Shown: positions 8,683 to 18,508, numbered from the stretch's first letter. The stretch: 64,000 nt of DNA from Anaerofustis stercorihominis DSM 17244 (GCF_000154825.1 NZ_DS560015.1:459052-523051); one strand, 5' to 3'. Translations and numbers: made by a program. Notes: generated from the sequence alone by a model not told the origin.

Positions 8683-11646
8683 TTAACTGCATCCCGTGGT
8701 TGAACCGCATTCTCTGCACACTTTGCATGTACCGTTGGTAAATAATTGTGTCGAAGAACAAACAGGACATACCTCTCCGTAAACTCTTTCCGTATCAGGG
8801 TCGTCTTTTATTTCATCGTAAGTAACATTTTTTGCTTCCGCTTTTTCTTCACTCGTTTTTATCGAACCGCTATATAGCTTTTCTTCCATATCTGTTGGCT
8901 TTATCTGAACTCTGGAATAATCTCCGAGTTCGATATCGATGATTTTACTTAGTAAATCAGCAATACTTGCGGCGTTCTTTATGTAAGGATGCCTTGACAC
9001 AAATCCGCTGGGCTCAAACTGCTGACCTCTGAGTAATCTTGAAATTTCCTTTGCGGGAATATTATACTGAAGCATATTTGATATGGATTTTGAAAGGGAG
9101 GCAAGAAGACCTTTTACAACAGTCCCCTCTTTATCCGTTGAAACGAACAGCTCTGACATCTTTCCGTTCTTATAAAATCCTATAGTCACATATAATTCAA
9201 TATCCCCTATTTTAGCCGCATGCGTCCTGCTCGTTCTCATTCCGTCGGGTTTAACTCTGTGAAGGCTTCCTTTTTTACAGTTTCTTGCATAATCCAAAAG
9301 TGCGTCATAAGTCAAGTTTTCCAGTGAATCGCTGTCTTCTGTCAAGGCGGTGTTAAGAGGCTGGCAAGCTTTTGAGCCGTCTCTGTATACGGAAATCGCT
9401 TTTACTCCCGTTATATAAGAAAGCTTATAAATATCGCTTATTTCCTTAACAGTAGCGTTAACAGGCATATTAACGGTCTTCGAAACCGAACCGCTTATCA
9501 TAGGAGTTACCGCAGCAACCATGAGAACATGTCCGCTTGGAGAAATATCGTTGGCAGTTTCGAATATCTTTTTATCTTCTTCTCTTAAGTACGGAGCATC
9601 GTTTAAATTAAAGTGAACGAACATCCCGTTTTCATCTTTTTCAAGTAAATAATCTTTGATTTTATCTACCTGTTCATCGGAATATCCCAAATTGATAAGA
9701 GCGTCTTCCAATACAGGATTTACCAGTTCCATCATTCCGCCCCCTGCAAGAGACTTATAAACGACGTTTGAATAGAACGGTTCAAGAGACGTAGCTCCGC
9801 AGTCCATAGCAAATGATATGGTTCCCGTAGGAGCGATAACGCTGACCTGAGCATTCCTCACACCGTAGCGGTTCGCACCTTCGATTGCTTTTATCCAAAG
9901 TATTTTTCCCGCATTCAAAACCTCTTCAAGACCCATTTCCGTCATCAAATCTTCGTCAAGACGAACCGGAGAATAATCAAGTCCTTCAAAATTATCATCT
10001 ATGGCAAGAGAACATCTTGCGGAATTTCTAAGTACTTTCAATAAATGTTCTTTGTTTATATCATACTTCGCAAAAGGACCGACTTCTTTTGCCATCAAAG
10101 AAGAAACGAGATAAGACTGAGCAGTCATTATGGAACATAATGAAGCCGACAGGTTCCTTCCTTCATCACTGTCGTAAGGATATCCGAGCACCATGAGAAG
10201 GGACGCCATATTGGCAAGCCCCAGACCTGTTGTCCTGAATAAATGACTCTTTCTTGCCACTTCTTTTGTAGGGAACTGTCCCCAATGTATGGAAGCTTCA
10301 AGAACCAATTGGATCAGTGAAATCAAGTGGATATAGTCATTTAATTTAAATTTGCCTTCTTCCTTTGAGAAAAATCTGTAAATATTTATGGAAGCAAGAT
10401 TACATGCAGTGTTATCCAAGAAAGCATATTCGCTGCAAGGATTGGTTGCATTTATCCTATTGTGTTTTGCACCGACTTTTCCGTCTTCTCCGGCAGGGCA
10501 GGTATGCCAGTCGTTGAATGTGTCGTCGAACTGAACAGCCGGATCCGCACAGTTCCATGTAGACTGACAAATCAAATCCCATAATTCTTTTACTTTTACT
10601 TTTCTGTTTACCTTATCGTCAACTCTTCCCTTAAGTTCAAAATCCGCATCGGGATCTTCATCCAAATGAAGGACTTTTTGCATGAATTCTTTATTAAGCC
10701 TTACGGAGTTGTTTCCGTTCTGTCCGCTGACAGTAGCGTAAGCCTCTCCGTCCATGGACATGTCATAGCCCATTTTCCCTAGGGCTCTGACTTTGTCTTC
10801 TTCCCTTGCTTTCCAAGTGATGAAATCTTCGATTTCGGGATGATCTATATCGGTAATTACCATTTTTGCGGCTCTTCTCGTAGTTCCGCCGCTTTTGATA
10901 GCTCCCGCATTCCTGTCAAAACCTTTAAGGAAACTCATAAGTCCGGAAGATTTTCCTCCGCTTGAAAGCCCTTCATTTATAGCTCTTAAATTAGAGAAGT
11001 TGGTTCCGACGCCGGATCCCCCTTTAAATAATTTAGTCTCTGTTATGTACTGTTCGGATATAGAGTTATCTCCTAAAAGAGTGTCTTTTATGGAAAGGAT
11101 AAAGCATGCAGAAGCCTGAGTCCTTGTATATCTGTCCTTACTTTCTTTAACTGTTCCGCTTTTTATATCATAATAATATAAATGATCGCTTTCGCCTGCG
11201 ATACCGTAGTTTCTCTTGATACCTGTGTTGAACCACTGAGGAGAGTTCGGAGCCCACATCTGATTTATAAGGGCATAAACAAGTTCATCATAGAATATGG
11301 AATACTGTTCTTTTGTTCTTATAAGCCCCTCATCAACGAGTGCATCAGCCCAAAATCCGACCATTCTGTCAGCAACCTGCTTCATGCTGGTTTCATGTCC
11401 GTCGGCAGAACCTACACCCGCACGTCTGAAATATTTGGAAGCGATTATATTACACGCATTTTTAGAATAGAATTCGGGAAATTCCAAATCCTTCATTTCA
11501 AATATATTTTTATTTGTTTTATAATCAAATATTTCCACGTCGACTCTTTTATACTCAAATAAATCAAAAACCGTCTTATTCGGCTCCCTTTCCAATTCTT
11601 TTGTAAATCGTCTGGTAAAAATATTATTAATACTCAAATTATCCAT
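8683..11646 (-). CDS. nrdJ: Adenosylcobalamin-dependent (class II) ribonucleotide reductase
   Basis: This enzyme reduces ribonucleotides to deoxyribonucleotides using a B12-derived thiyl radical and works with or without oxygen. At 987 aa it has the length of the monomeric vitamin-B12-dependent family. The active-site stretch NPCSEYAFLDNTACNLASINI lies near residue 400. ATN-rich barrel segments with VSVIAPTGTISFAMDC follow. The C-terminal tail carries four paired cysteines (CPVC, CKVCREC) for disulfide re-reduction. It implies cobalamin uptake or synthesis elsewhere. No cobalamin riboswitch is visible upstream. Confidence 0.95.
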   Translation of the reverse strand: MDNLSINNIFTRRFTKELEREPNKTVFDLFEYKRVDVEIFDYKTNKNIFEMKDLEFPEFYSKNACNIIASKYFRRAGVGSADGHETSMKQVADRMVGFWADALVDEGLIRTKEQYSIFYDELVYALINQMWAPNSPQWFNTGIKRNYGIAGESDHLYYYDIKSGTVKESKDRYTRTQASACFILSIKDTLLGDNSISEQYITETKLFKGGSGVGTNFSNLRAINEGLSSGGKSSGLMSFLKGFDRNAGAIKSGGTTRRAAKMVITDIDHPEIEDFITWKAREEDKVRALGKMGYDMSMDGEAYATVSGQNGNNSVRLNKEFMQKVLHLDEDPDADFELKGRVDDKVNRKVKVKELWDLICQSTWNCADPAVQFDDTFNDWHTCPAGEDGKVGAKHNRINATNPCSEYAFLDNTACNLASINIYRFFSKEEGKFKLNDYIHLISLIQLVLEASIHWGQFPTKEVARKSHLFRTTGLGLANMASLLMVLGYPYDSDEGRNLSASLCSIMTAQSYLVSSLMAKEVGPFAKYDINKEHLLKVLRNSARCSLAIDDNFEGLDYSPVRLDEDLMTEMGLEEVLNAGKILWIKAIEGANRYGVRNAQVSVIAPTGTISFAMDCGATSLEPFYSNVVYKSLAGGGMMELVNPVLEDALINLGYSDEQVDKIKDYLLEKDENGMFVHFNLNDAPYLREEDKKIFETANDISPSGHVLMVAAVTPMISGSVSKTVNMPVNATVKEISDIYKLSYITGVKAISVYRDGSKACQPLNTALTEDSDSLENLTYDALLDYARNCKKGSLHRVKPDGMRTSRTHAAKIGDIELYVTIGFYKNGKMSELFVSTDKEGTVVKGLLASLSKSISNMLQYNIPAKEISRLLRGQQFEPSGFVSRHPYIKNAASIADLLSKIIDIELGDYSRVQIKPTDMEEKLYSGSIKTSEEKAEAKNVTYDEIKDDPDTERVYGEVCPVCSSTQLFTNGTCKVCRECGSTTGCS

Positions 11647-11725
11647 TTACCGTTTCCACCTTTATTAATACTTATTATACCTAAAATACCATATATTGTA
11701 TGCTATTTAAAATCAGGTACAATTA

Positions 11726-11740
11726 TTAGTATATCACTAA
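11726..11740. promoter_or_regulatory. Dyad upstream of nrdJ, possible operator
   Basis: TTAGTATATCACTAA is a 5-bp inverted repeat around a 5-nt centre, about 80 bp before the nrdJ ATG. A weak promoter (TTGTAC, 16 nt, TACAAT, minus strand) and an NrdR-box-like ATACAATATATGGT lie between it and the gene. The spacing does not fit the usual pair of NrdR boxes, so the regulator is unknown. Confidence 0.3.
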
Positions 11741-11842
11741 TATTACTTTTTTCAATATATTTTTTATGCTCCAAAATGATAGATATTAAGTCAAATTTAA
11801 ACATTAACAAAACATAATTTTTTATGCTTGTATCAAATATCA

Positions 11843-11877
11843 AAAAAGCATGTATCAATTATGACACATGCTTTTTA
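11843..11877 (-). terminator. Terminator of the aro operon
   Basis: Inverted repeat AAAAGCATGT / ACATGCTTTTTT, read on the minus strand, ends in a run of T and lies 25 bp past the aroK stop. Confidence 0.75.
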
Positions 11878-11900
11878 TTTTATGATATTTTGTCGAAAAT

Positions 11901-12395
11901 TTATCTTATTTTTCTCATTATTTCTTCTACACAATTTTTAAAATATCCGTTATTGTCCACTTCAATATCTGCATATTTTTTATATAATCCGATCCTGTCG
12001 TTGTATAATTTATATATATGGTTTTCATTATCTTTGAGTAAAGGTCTGTTGGCTCCGAGATTTTTAGATTTAAGTAAGTTTTTAACGCTTCTGTTTATAA
12101 AAATAACAGTAGAAGTTTTCTTTAAAAAGTCCATATTCTCTTTTCTCAGGATTATTCCCCCTCCGGCAGAAATAAGCATATTTTCCATATTCGATATTTC
12201 TTTTGCACACTCGGTTTCGATATCCCTGAAATAGTCTTCACCTTTCTCAAAAAGTTCACTTATGGCTTTTCCCGTCTTTTTTTCGATATAGTCATCCATA
12301 TCAATATATTTCAAATCCATACTCTTTGATAAAGCCTTTCCGATACTGCTTTTACCGCAGCCAGGCATACCGATTAAGAGAATATTTTTCTTCAT
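11901..12395 (-). CDS. aroK: Shikimate kinase
   Basis: The enzyme phosphorylates shikimate to shikimate-3-phosphate. The 164-aa product has Walker A GMPGCGKSSIGKAL (residues 9-22), the shikimate-binding stretch DMDDYIEKKTGKAISELF and AGGGIILR. It is the last gene of the aro operon, starting 1 nt after the aroE stop and followed by an intrinsic terminator. Confidence 0.94.
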   Translation of the reverse strand: MKKNILLIGMPGCGKSSIGKALSKSMDLKYIDMDDYIEKKTGKAISELFEKGEDYFRDIETECAKEISNMENMLISAGGGIILRKENMDFLKKTSTVIFINRSVKNLLKSKNLGANRPLLKDNENHIYKLYNDRIGLYKKYADIEVDNNGYFKNCVEEIMRKIR

Positions 12396-12396
12396 A

Positions 12397-13200
12397 CTAT
12401 ATTTCCTTTTTTATTTTATTTTCTATCAAATCTATTTCTTGTTTTGTAAGTTTAAAATCATTCCAAATTTCTTCGGATTTAAGCCCCTGCATTATAAGCA
12501 TTGTAAGCCCCGAAAAGGAATTTTTGCCTAACTTATTTGCCGTCTTCATAAGTTTGGTCTCAAGGGGATTATATACTACATCCACTACATTATTGAAGTT
12601 ATTTATAATATCTTCACCTACCGGAGAAAAATCTACTTTCGGATACATTCCTACAGGAGTCGTATTTATAAGAACTTCCCCTTTTATATCCTCTAAATCC
12701 TTATAATCAATTAAAACTATCCCGTCTTTTGTCTCTTTGTCTGTTTTATTTCTGCTTACGAGATAAATACTTTTTGCATTCAAATCTTTTACACACTCTA
12801 TGACAGCTTTGCTTGCGCCTCCGCTGCCAAGTATTACAACCGTTTTATTATTTATATTTATATCATTACTTTTCAGAGTATATAAAAATCCATAGTAATC
12901 GGTATTATATCCGTAAAGCTTACCTTTTATATTTTTAATCGTATTTACCGCACCTATCTTCTTTGCTTCTTCGCTTATGCTGTCCAAGCTTTTAATTACG
13001 GTTTCTTTATAAGGAATGGTTACGTTTATCCCGTCAAGTTCATTATCTATCATAAATGACTTTATATCATATGCAGTATTCAAATCTATTTCATACAGCT
13101 CATATTCATAATCTAAGTTTAGGATTTCGAAAGCTATGCTATGGAGTATCTTTGAAAAGCTGTGAGGAAGCTTTTCTCCTATCAAACCGAATTTTTTCAT
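12397..13200 (-). CDS. aroE: Shikimate dehydrogenase
   Basis: AroE reduces 3-dehydroshikimate to shikimate with NADPH. I place the start at MKKFGLIGEKLPHSFS (13198-13200), which has AGAGG a few bases upstream and lies just past the pheA stop. An in-frame ATG 8 codons earlier would overlap pheA and has no comparable ribosome-binding site. The protein has the substrate-binding NVTIPYKE segment and the NADP site LGSGGASKAV, and ends in the helical C-terminus; 267 aa is normal. Confidence 0.94.
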   Translation of the reverse strand: MKKFGLIGEKLPHSFSKILHSIAFEILNLDYEYELYEIDLNTAYDIKSFMIDNELDGINVTIPYKETVIKSLDSISEEAKKIGAVNTIKNIKGKLYGYNTDYYGFLYTLKSNDININNKTVVILGSGGASKAVIECVKDLNAKSIYLVSRNKTDKETKDGIVLIDYKDLEDIKGEVLINTTPVGMYPKVDFSPVGEDIINNFNNVVDVVYNPLETKLMKTANKLGKNSFSGLTMLIMQGLKSEEIWNDFKLTKQEIDLIENKIKKEI

Positions 13201-13201
13201 C

Positions 13202-14119
13202 TTAACCTCTGTATGCTCCCACAAGTCTTAAATAATGAACATCTCCTTCAAGACCGGAAAGCATTTTCAAAATATTCTTATCTTCCAAGCTTCCGTCAAA
13301 ATTGATAAAAACACTGAAGTCTTTAACCGAACTGTCAGCTTCTCTGGAATCTATTTTATTTATATTGATATTGTAATTGGAGAAATATTTTACAAGATGT
13401 CCCAATGATTTAGGTTCGTTGTCTATCCTTACTATCAAATCAATTTTATTGCTGTCTTTTACGAACCTTTTATATTTACCGAGGATTATGAATTTATTGT
13501 AATTCTCGGTGTTAAGTCCGTGAATATCTTCCAATTTTATTCCGTCTTTATCCGTAACGAATTTGTCTTTTATGTAAATATCTTCGTATTTTTCAAGTAA
13601 ATCGTAAAGCTCTGCTATATGTCCGTCCATTGCATTATCTACAGCCAAAAGCACATAATCAAGACTTTCGTCTATCAACCCAGACATTATATCATCATAA
13701 GAATTGAATTCGATTTTTTTTGTTTTATCCCCGAAATATATTTCACAAACCTTTTTTGCAAGAGGATTTATCATCATACTGTATCCCGCTTTTGACGCTG
13801 TCTCGGTTATGTCAATAAATATACTTTTCTTAAGATTACTGACCATTTTCTTGGCTATGGCTTTTCTTTGGAAATTTTTACTTATATCCATCAAATGATT
13901 AAAGAAGTCAGCCACTTCCTCCGCATATTTTTTATCCTTTAGATTATTTATGGCTTTTTCAACTACTTCGGCTTCTCTGTTTTTATTTAAAACATCTATG
14001 TTATTTTCTTTTTTATACTTTGCAACATCTACGACAGTATTCATTCTCTCTTCAAAAAGTCTTACCAACTCTTTATCTATTTCGTCTATTCTTTTTCTGC
14101 TTTCTTCTAAACTTCTCAT
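13202..14119 (-). CDS. pheA: Chorismate mutase - degenerate prephenate dehydratase - ACT protein
   Basis: Residues 1-88 are an AroQ-type chorismate mutase (R9, D12, RLFEER, VAKYK). Residues 97-186 match only the first lobe of prephenate dehydratase: LLAVDNAMDG (157-166) takes the place of the usual PIEN-S-xxG motif. The second lobe, with the SHPQAL and STAAAA regions, is missing, and the catalytic TRF motif reads NKF at 208-210. Residues 227-300 form an ACT domain (SLGHLV, IDSRE) that normally binds phenylalanine. At 305 aa it is about 70 residues shorter than bifunctional PheA proteins. The mutase probably works and dehydratase activity is doubtful. It lies between aroC and aroE. Confidence 0.75.
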   Translation of the reverse strand: MRSLEESRKRIDEIDKELVRLFEERMNTVVDVAKYKKENNIDVLNKNREAEVVEKAINNLKDKKYAEEVADFFNHLMDISKNFQRKAIAKKMVSNLKKSIFIDITETASKAGYSMMINPLAKKVCEIYFGDKTKKIEFNSYDDIMSGLIDESLDYVLLAVDNAMDGHIAELYDLLEKYEDIYIKDKFVTDKDGIKLEDIHGLNTENYNKFIILGKYKRFVKDSNKIDLIVRIDNEPKSLGHLVKYFSNYNININKIDSREADSSVKDFSVFINFDGSLEDKNILKMLSGLEGDVHYLRLVGAYRG

Positions 14120-14127
14120 AAAACCAC

Positions 14128-15207
14128 CTACTCATTTAATAAAAAATCATATAAACATATTGCACTTACGGCTTCTATTACTGGAACAGCTCTTTTGACT
14201 ATTACCGGGTCATGTCTTCCAACGACCTCAAGCTTCGTATTTTCTTTTTTCCCCACGTCAATAGTACGCTGAAGTTTTGATATACTTGCCGTAGGTTTTA
14301 TAACCGCCGAAAAACAAATGGGCTGTCCGTTGGAAATTCCGCCGAGGACTCCTCCGTTGTGATTTTCATATGTTTTTACGTTTCCGTCTTTATCGTAGTA
14401 ATACTCGTCTTTTGCTTCGCTTCCCAGTAAATCCGCAAATCCGAAACCTTCTCCGAACTCTACGCCTTTTACTGCCGGAACGGAAAACAAAAGATGAGAT
14501 AATCTTGATTCTATACTGTCAAAGAAAGGAGAACCTACCCCTGCGGGAAATCCCAGCACGGCACATTCCACTATCCCTCCGACACTGTCATGGTCATTCC
14601 TAGCCTTTAAAATGACTTCTTCCATTTCGGATAATTTACTCTTATCCAGCAAAGGAAAAACTTCTTCTTTTAAAGAAATGAGTTCATCCTTACCTATATT
14701 CACCTTATCAAAAGATATATCTTCCACTTTGTTTATCTTTTTGATATGAGAACCGATATAAATCCCTTTTTCTTCCAAAAGCTGCTTAGCTACCGCTCCC
14801 GCAAAAGTAAGAGGTAAGGTAAGTCTTCCCGAGAAGTTTCCCCCGCCTCTGTAATCATTATTTCCGTTATGTTTTATGTATGCCGGATAATCAGCATGTG
14901 AAGGTCTCATTTTTACTTTAAGTTCGCTGTAATCCTTGCTTCTCGTATTGCCGTTTTCGAAGATGGCACAAAGAGGAGAACCTGCCGTCTTATCATCGAA
15001 ATAACCGCTTATGATTTTCGGTGTATCGGCTTCTTTTCTCGGAGTGGAAAATTTATCTCCCCCCTGCCTTCTTTTGAGTTCAAAATCTATTTTATCGAAG
15101 TCAAGTTTTATACCTGCGGGCAGACCGTCTATTACTACACCGATCGCCTCGCTGTGAGACTGTCCGAATATTGTAACTTTAAAATTATCTCCAAATGTCG
15201 CACTCAT
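14128..15207 (-). CDS. aroC: Chorismate synthase
   Basis: AroC converts EPSP to chorismate with reduced FMN. The likely start is the ATG at 15205-15207 (MSATFGDNFKVTIFGQSHS), which has GGAGG 8 nt upstream. The in-frame GTG three codons earlier abuts that site. Family signatures GQSHSEAIG, KMRPSHADY, DYRGGGNFSGRLT and GRHDP are present; 359 aa is typical. The 5' end overlaps the 3' end of aroA by 23 nt. Confidence 0.95.
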   Translation of the reverse strand: MSATFGDNFKVTIFGQSHSEAIGVVIDGLPAGIKLDFDKIDFELKRRQGGDKFSTPRKEADTPKIISGYFDDKTAGSPLCAIFENGNTRSKDYSELKVKMRPSHADYPAYIKHNGNNDYRGGGNFSGRLTLPLTFAGAVAKQLLEEKGIYIGSHIKKINKVEDISFDKVNIGKDELISLKEEVFPLLDKSKLSEMEEVILKARNDHDSVGGIVECAVLGFPAGVGSPFFDSIESRLSHLLFSVPAVKGVEFGEGFGFADLLGSEAKDEYYYDKDGNVKTYENHNGGVLGGISNGQPICFSAVIKPTASISKLQRTIDVGKKENTKLEVVGRHDPVIVKRAVPVIEAVSAICLYDFLLNE

Positions 15208-16423
15208 GAATTTCACCTCCCAAGCTTACAAAATCTTCAAAGAAAGTCGGGTATGATTTTCTTACACACATATAATCTTTTATTATTATATCATCTTTTG
15301 CCGCCGTTGACGCGATCGCCATACTCATGGAAATCCTATGATCCTTATGAGAATCAACTATCCCGCCCTTTAATGACTCTACACCTTCTATAACAAGATT
15401 ATCTTCGTTTTCGATTATCTTTGCACCAAGTTTACTTAGTTCCTTAGATATTGCATTAAGCCTGTCACATTCCTTTATCCTTAGCCTTCCCGCATTTATT
15501 ATCCTTGTTTCGCCCTTTGTAAGAGCTGCACATACGGTAAGCACGGGGATTATATCGGGGCAGTTTGCTGCGTCGATTACTTTTTCTTCGGAGCTATTTA
15601 AAACATCAATCCACTTGATGATTTCTTTATCTCCCTGAAGAGATGTATCATCAAGCCCTAAAACATCTATATCGCTTCCCAAATAGTTGGCGGATAAGAA
15701 GAATGCAGCCTGAGAGTAATCTCCCTCCACGGTGTAATCCATGGCTTTATATTCCTGATTTCCTTTTATGATGAATTCTTTATAATCATTATTTATGATT
15801 TTTATCCCGAACTTTTCTAACATCGATAAAGTCAAGTCAAGATAACTTTTGGATTCCAAATCAGTGGTGATGACTATTTTTGAATCTCCCTCAAGTAAAG
15901 GAAGAGTAAACAGTAATCCGGTTATGAACTGAGAACTTATATCTCCTCTTACTTCAAATGTATCCGCTTTTAATCTTCCGTCTACGGTAAGGTTTAAAAT
16001 GTCTTTTTCGTAATAATATTCTATTCCCTGCTTATCAAATATATTATAGAATACGTCGAGAGGTCTTTTTCCCAAGTTACCTTTACCTATAAAAGTCTTC
16101 TCCCCCTTTAAAAGCATTGTTATGGGAACAAAAAACCTTAATGTGGAACCGGATTCATTGCAGTCGACAGTGAAGTCAGACTCTTTCGGAGAATTTAAAA
16201 TCCCCTCTATGGTCACTTTCCTGTTATCTGTTGTAACCTTTGCCCCCATACTCTTTACTGCCGATATTGTTGCGATTATATCATCGGACAGTTCTATATT
16301 ATCTATTACGGATTTTCCTTTAGAAAGTGCCGCACATATTATTGCTCTGTGAGCCATACTCTTTGACGGAGGTATATTTACTTTTCCTTTGAGCTTATTT
16401 GGTGTGATTTTTATGTTATCCAT
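15185..16423 (-). CDS. aroA: EPSP synthase (3-phosphoshikimate 1-carboxyvinyltransferase)
   Basis: AroA joins phosphoenolpyruvate and shikimate-3-phosphate. The 412-aa product carries PPSKSMAHRAIICAA near the N-terminus, NESGSTLRFFVP (around residue 90), the GDISSQF segment, RIKECDRL and DHRISMSMA near the C-terminus, all family landmarks. It follows aroB directly (the ATG abuts the aroB stop) and overlaps aroC. Confidence 0.95.
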   Translation of the reverse strand: MDNIKITPNKLKGKVNIPPSKSMAHRAIICAALSKGKSVIDNIELSDDIIATISAVKSMGAKVTTDNRKVTIEGILNSPKESDFTVDCNESGSTLRFFVPITMLLKGEKTFIGKGNLGKRPLDVFYNIFDKQGIEYYYEKDILNLTVDGRLKADTFEVRGDISSQFITGLLFTLPLLEGDSKIVITTDLESKSYLDLTLSMLEKFGIKIINNDYKEFIIKGNQEYKAMDYTVEGDYSQAAFFLSANYLGSDIDVLGLDDTSLQGDKEIIKWIDVLNSSEEKVIDAANCPDIIPVLTVCAALTKGETRIINAGRLRIKECDRLNAISKELSKLGAKIIENEDNLVIEGVESLKGGIVDSHKDHRISMSMAIASTAAKDDIIIKDYMCVRKSYPTFFEDFVSLGGEIHECDIWR

Positions 16424-17485
16424 CTATTTGTCCTTAAAAAATTCTAAATTTGTTTTATAAATATAACAGCTTCCTATCTCATCTAAAAGTATCACATTTA
16501 AAATGCTGCCTTCATTTTTCTTATCAGAAGATATATGAGATAAAATATTTTCATTATGTACAGCGTTTATATCATAGTCCATACCGAAGTTTACAAGTAT
16601 ATCTCTGATTTTATCACTCGTACCTTTCTTCGTCAGTCCTTTTTTCTCACTCAGAGCGGTTATTTCATACATTCCTATGGCTACCGCTTCTCCGTGAGTA
16701 TACTTTTCATAATTATAATACGCTTCTATCCCGTGAGCAAGAGTATGACCGAAATTTAATTTCATTCTCTCTCCCGTATCCTTTTCATCTTCCTCAACCA
16801 CTTTTCTTTTTAAATCACAGCTTTTATATATTATATGTTCTATATGCTCCAGGATATCTTCCCTTGAATGCATTTTGTATAAGAGTTCAAAGAACTCTTT
16901 ATCGAATATACAGCCGTACTTTATGACTTCCATAAATCCATCGTTTACCGTCCTGTCATCTAAAGTTGCAAGTACGTTTGGGTCTATCAAAACCAGTTTG
17001 GGCTGATGAAAACTTCCCACAAGATTTTTGCCCTTAGCCAAGTCTATTGCAACTTTACCTCCTACGGAACTGTCTACCTGCGATAAAAGGGTCGTAGGGA
17101 TTTGTATAAAATCCACACCTCTTAAAAAAGTCGAAGCCACAAATCCTCCGAGGTCGCCTATAACACCTCCGCCGAGAGTTATGATAAGATCTTTTCTTGT
17201 CATCTTAAAATCTATCAAAGCATCGTATATCACTTCCAGCGAAGAAAGAGACTTTGTACTTTCTCCGTTTGGAAGAACGATATAATCCACTGAATATCCT
17301 CCTGATTTCAAATCTTGAGAAACTTTATCCAAATAGAAACTTGAAACTATATCGTCGGTTATTATAAATATTTTTTCGCCTTTATAGACCTTTTTTATCT
17401 CTTCACAGACATTCTTCAAGATACCTTTTTTTATTATGATATCATAAGAATTTTTTCCGAGATCAACATGAAGTGAATTACTCAT
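16424..17485 (-). CDS. aroB: 3-dehydroquinate synthase
   Basis: This NAD-dependent enzyme cyclises DAHP to 3-dehydroquinate. The 353-aa product has GGGVIGDLGGFVASTF as the nucleotide-binding loop, IPTTLLSQVDSSVGGKVAID, and LNFGHTLAHGIE with a metal-ligand histidine. It is the second gene of the aro operon, 9 nt after aroF. No separate 3-dehydroquinate dehydratase (aroD/aroQ) was found in the window, so that step must be encoded elsewhere. Confidence 0.95.
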   Translation of the reverse strand: MSNSLHVDLGKNSYDIIIKKGILKNVCEEIKKVYKGEKIFIITDDIVSSFYLDKVSQDLKSGGYSVDYIVLPNGESTKSLSSLEVIYDALIDFKMTRKDLIITLGGGVIGDLGGFVASTFLRGVDFIQIPTTLLSQVDSSVGGKVAIDLAKGKNLVGSFHQPKLVLIDPNVLATLDDRTVNDGFMEVIKYGCIFDKEFFELLYKMHSREDILEHIEHIIYKSCDLKRKVVEEDEKDTGERMKLNFGHTLAHGIEAYYNYEKYTHGEAVAIGMYEITALSEKKGLTKKGTSDKIRDILVNFGMDYDINAVHNENILSHISSDKKNEGSILNVILLDEIGSCYIYKTNLEFFKDK

Positions 17486-17494
17486 TTATTTCTC

Positions 17495-18508
17495 CTAAAC
17501 TGTTCTGTTTACGATTGGAGCAAGTTTTTTGATATCGGACATCAATTCATCGAATGCTTCGGGTTTAAGCGATTGCTGACCGTCACATAGTGCATTCAAA
17601 GGGTCGTTATGTACTTCTATGATAAGTCCGTCTGCACCGGCAACTACAGCGGCTTTTGCAAGAGACTCAACCATCCACCATTTTCCGGTAGCATGAGAAG
17701 GGTCGATTATGATAGGTAAATGACTTAATTTTTTGATTGCAGGTATAGCGCTTAAGTCAAGAGTGTTTCTTGTGTAATTTTCGAAAGTCCTTATACCTCT
17801 TTCACAAAGAATCACGTTTTCGTTGCCCCCTGCCATTATGTATTCGGCTGACATTAAAAGCTCTTCGATAGTTGCACTTAAACCTCTCTTAAGCAAAATA
17901 GGTTTTTTTATCCTTCCGAGTTCTTTTAATAAATCAAAGTTTTGCATATTTCTTGCACCGATTTGGATCACATCAACATCTTCTATGAATTTTTCAAGGT
18001 CGTTAGTTGACATCAATTCTGTTACTACCGGAAGCCCGGTTTCTTTTCTTGCTTCCTTTAAAAGTTCAAGTCCGTCGTATCCGAGTCCTTGGAAAGCGTA
18101 TGGCGAAGTTCTTGGTTTGAAAGCTCCTCCTCTTAAGAAATTTGCTCCCGAAGCCTTAACATCTTTTGCGACTTCCGTGATTTGTTCTCTGCTTTCTACC
18201 GAACAAGGTCCGGCAATTATTGCAAGCTTCTCTCCTCCGATTACCTGATCTCCGATTTTTATTTCACTGTTGTTTGGATGAAACAGTCTGTTGGCTTTTT
18301 TGTAAGGTTCTTCTACGTGAAGGACTCTTCTTACCACATCATTGGCTTCAAGGATTTTAGCATCTAAAATCGAGGTATCCCCGACCAGTCCGAGTATCGT
18401 AAGATCCTGTCCTTCGATAGGTTGGATCTTAAGGTTTTTGCTTTCGATCAAGGCAACTAATTTCGCCACTTCCATTTTGTCTGCATTCGGTTGTAATACT
18501 ACTATCAT
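17495..18508 (-). CDS. aroF: DAHP synthase (type I-beta) with N-terminal regulatory domain
   Basis: This enzyme makes DAHP from PEP and erythrose-4-phosphate, the first step of the aromatic pathway. Residues 1-70 form the ferredoxin-like domain that confers Tyr/Phe feedback in Thermotoga-type enzymes. The barrel from about residue 95 shows AGPCSVES, LRGGAFKPRTSPYAFQG, LLKRG and DPSHATGKW, which include the metal- and PEP-binding residues. The 337-aa length fits. It is the first gene of the aro operon and sits 33 nt behind an attenuator terminator. Confidence 0.95.
   Translation of the reverse strand: MIVVLQPNADKMEVAKLVALIESKNLKIQPIEGQDLTILGLVGDTSILDAKILEANDVVRRVLHVEEPYKKANRLFHPNNSEIKIGDQVIGGEKLAIIAGPCSVESREQITEVAKDVKASGANFLRGGAFKPRTSPYAFQGLGYDGLELLKEARKETGLPVVTELMSTNDLEKFIEDVDVIQIGARNMQNFDLLKELGRIKKPILLKRGLSATIEELLMSAEYIMAGGNENVILCERGIRTFENYTRNTLDLSAIPAIKKLSHLPIIIDPSHATGKWWMVESLAKAAVVAGADGLIIEVHNDPLNALCDGQQSLKPEAFDELMSDIKKLAPIVNRTV

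Noticed and set aside
11647-11842. Cobalamin riboswitch before nrdJ
   Set aside because: The leader is short and AT-rich and lacks a B12-box.
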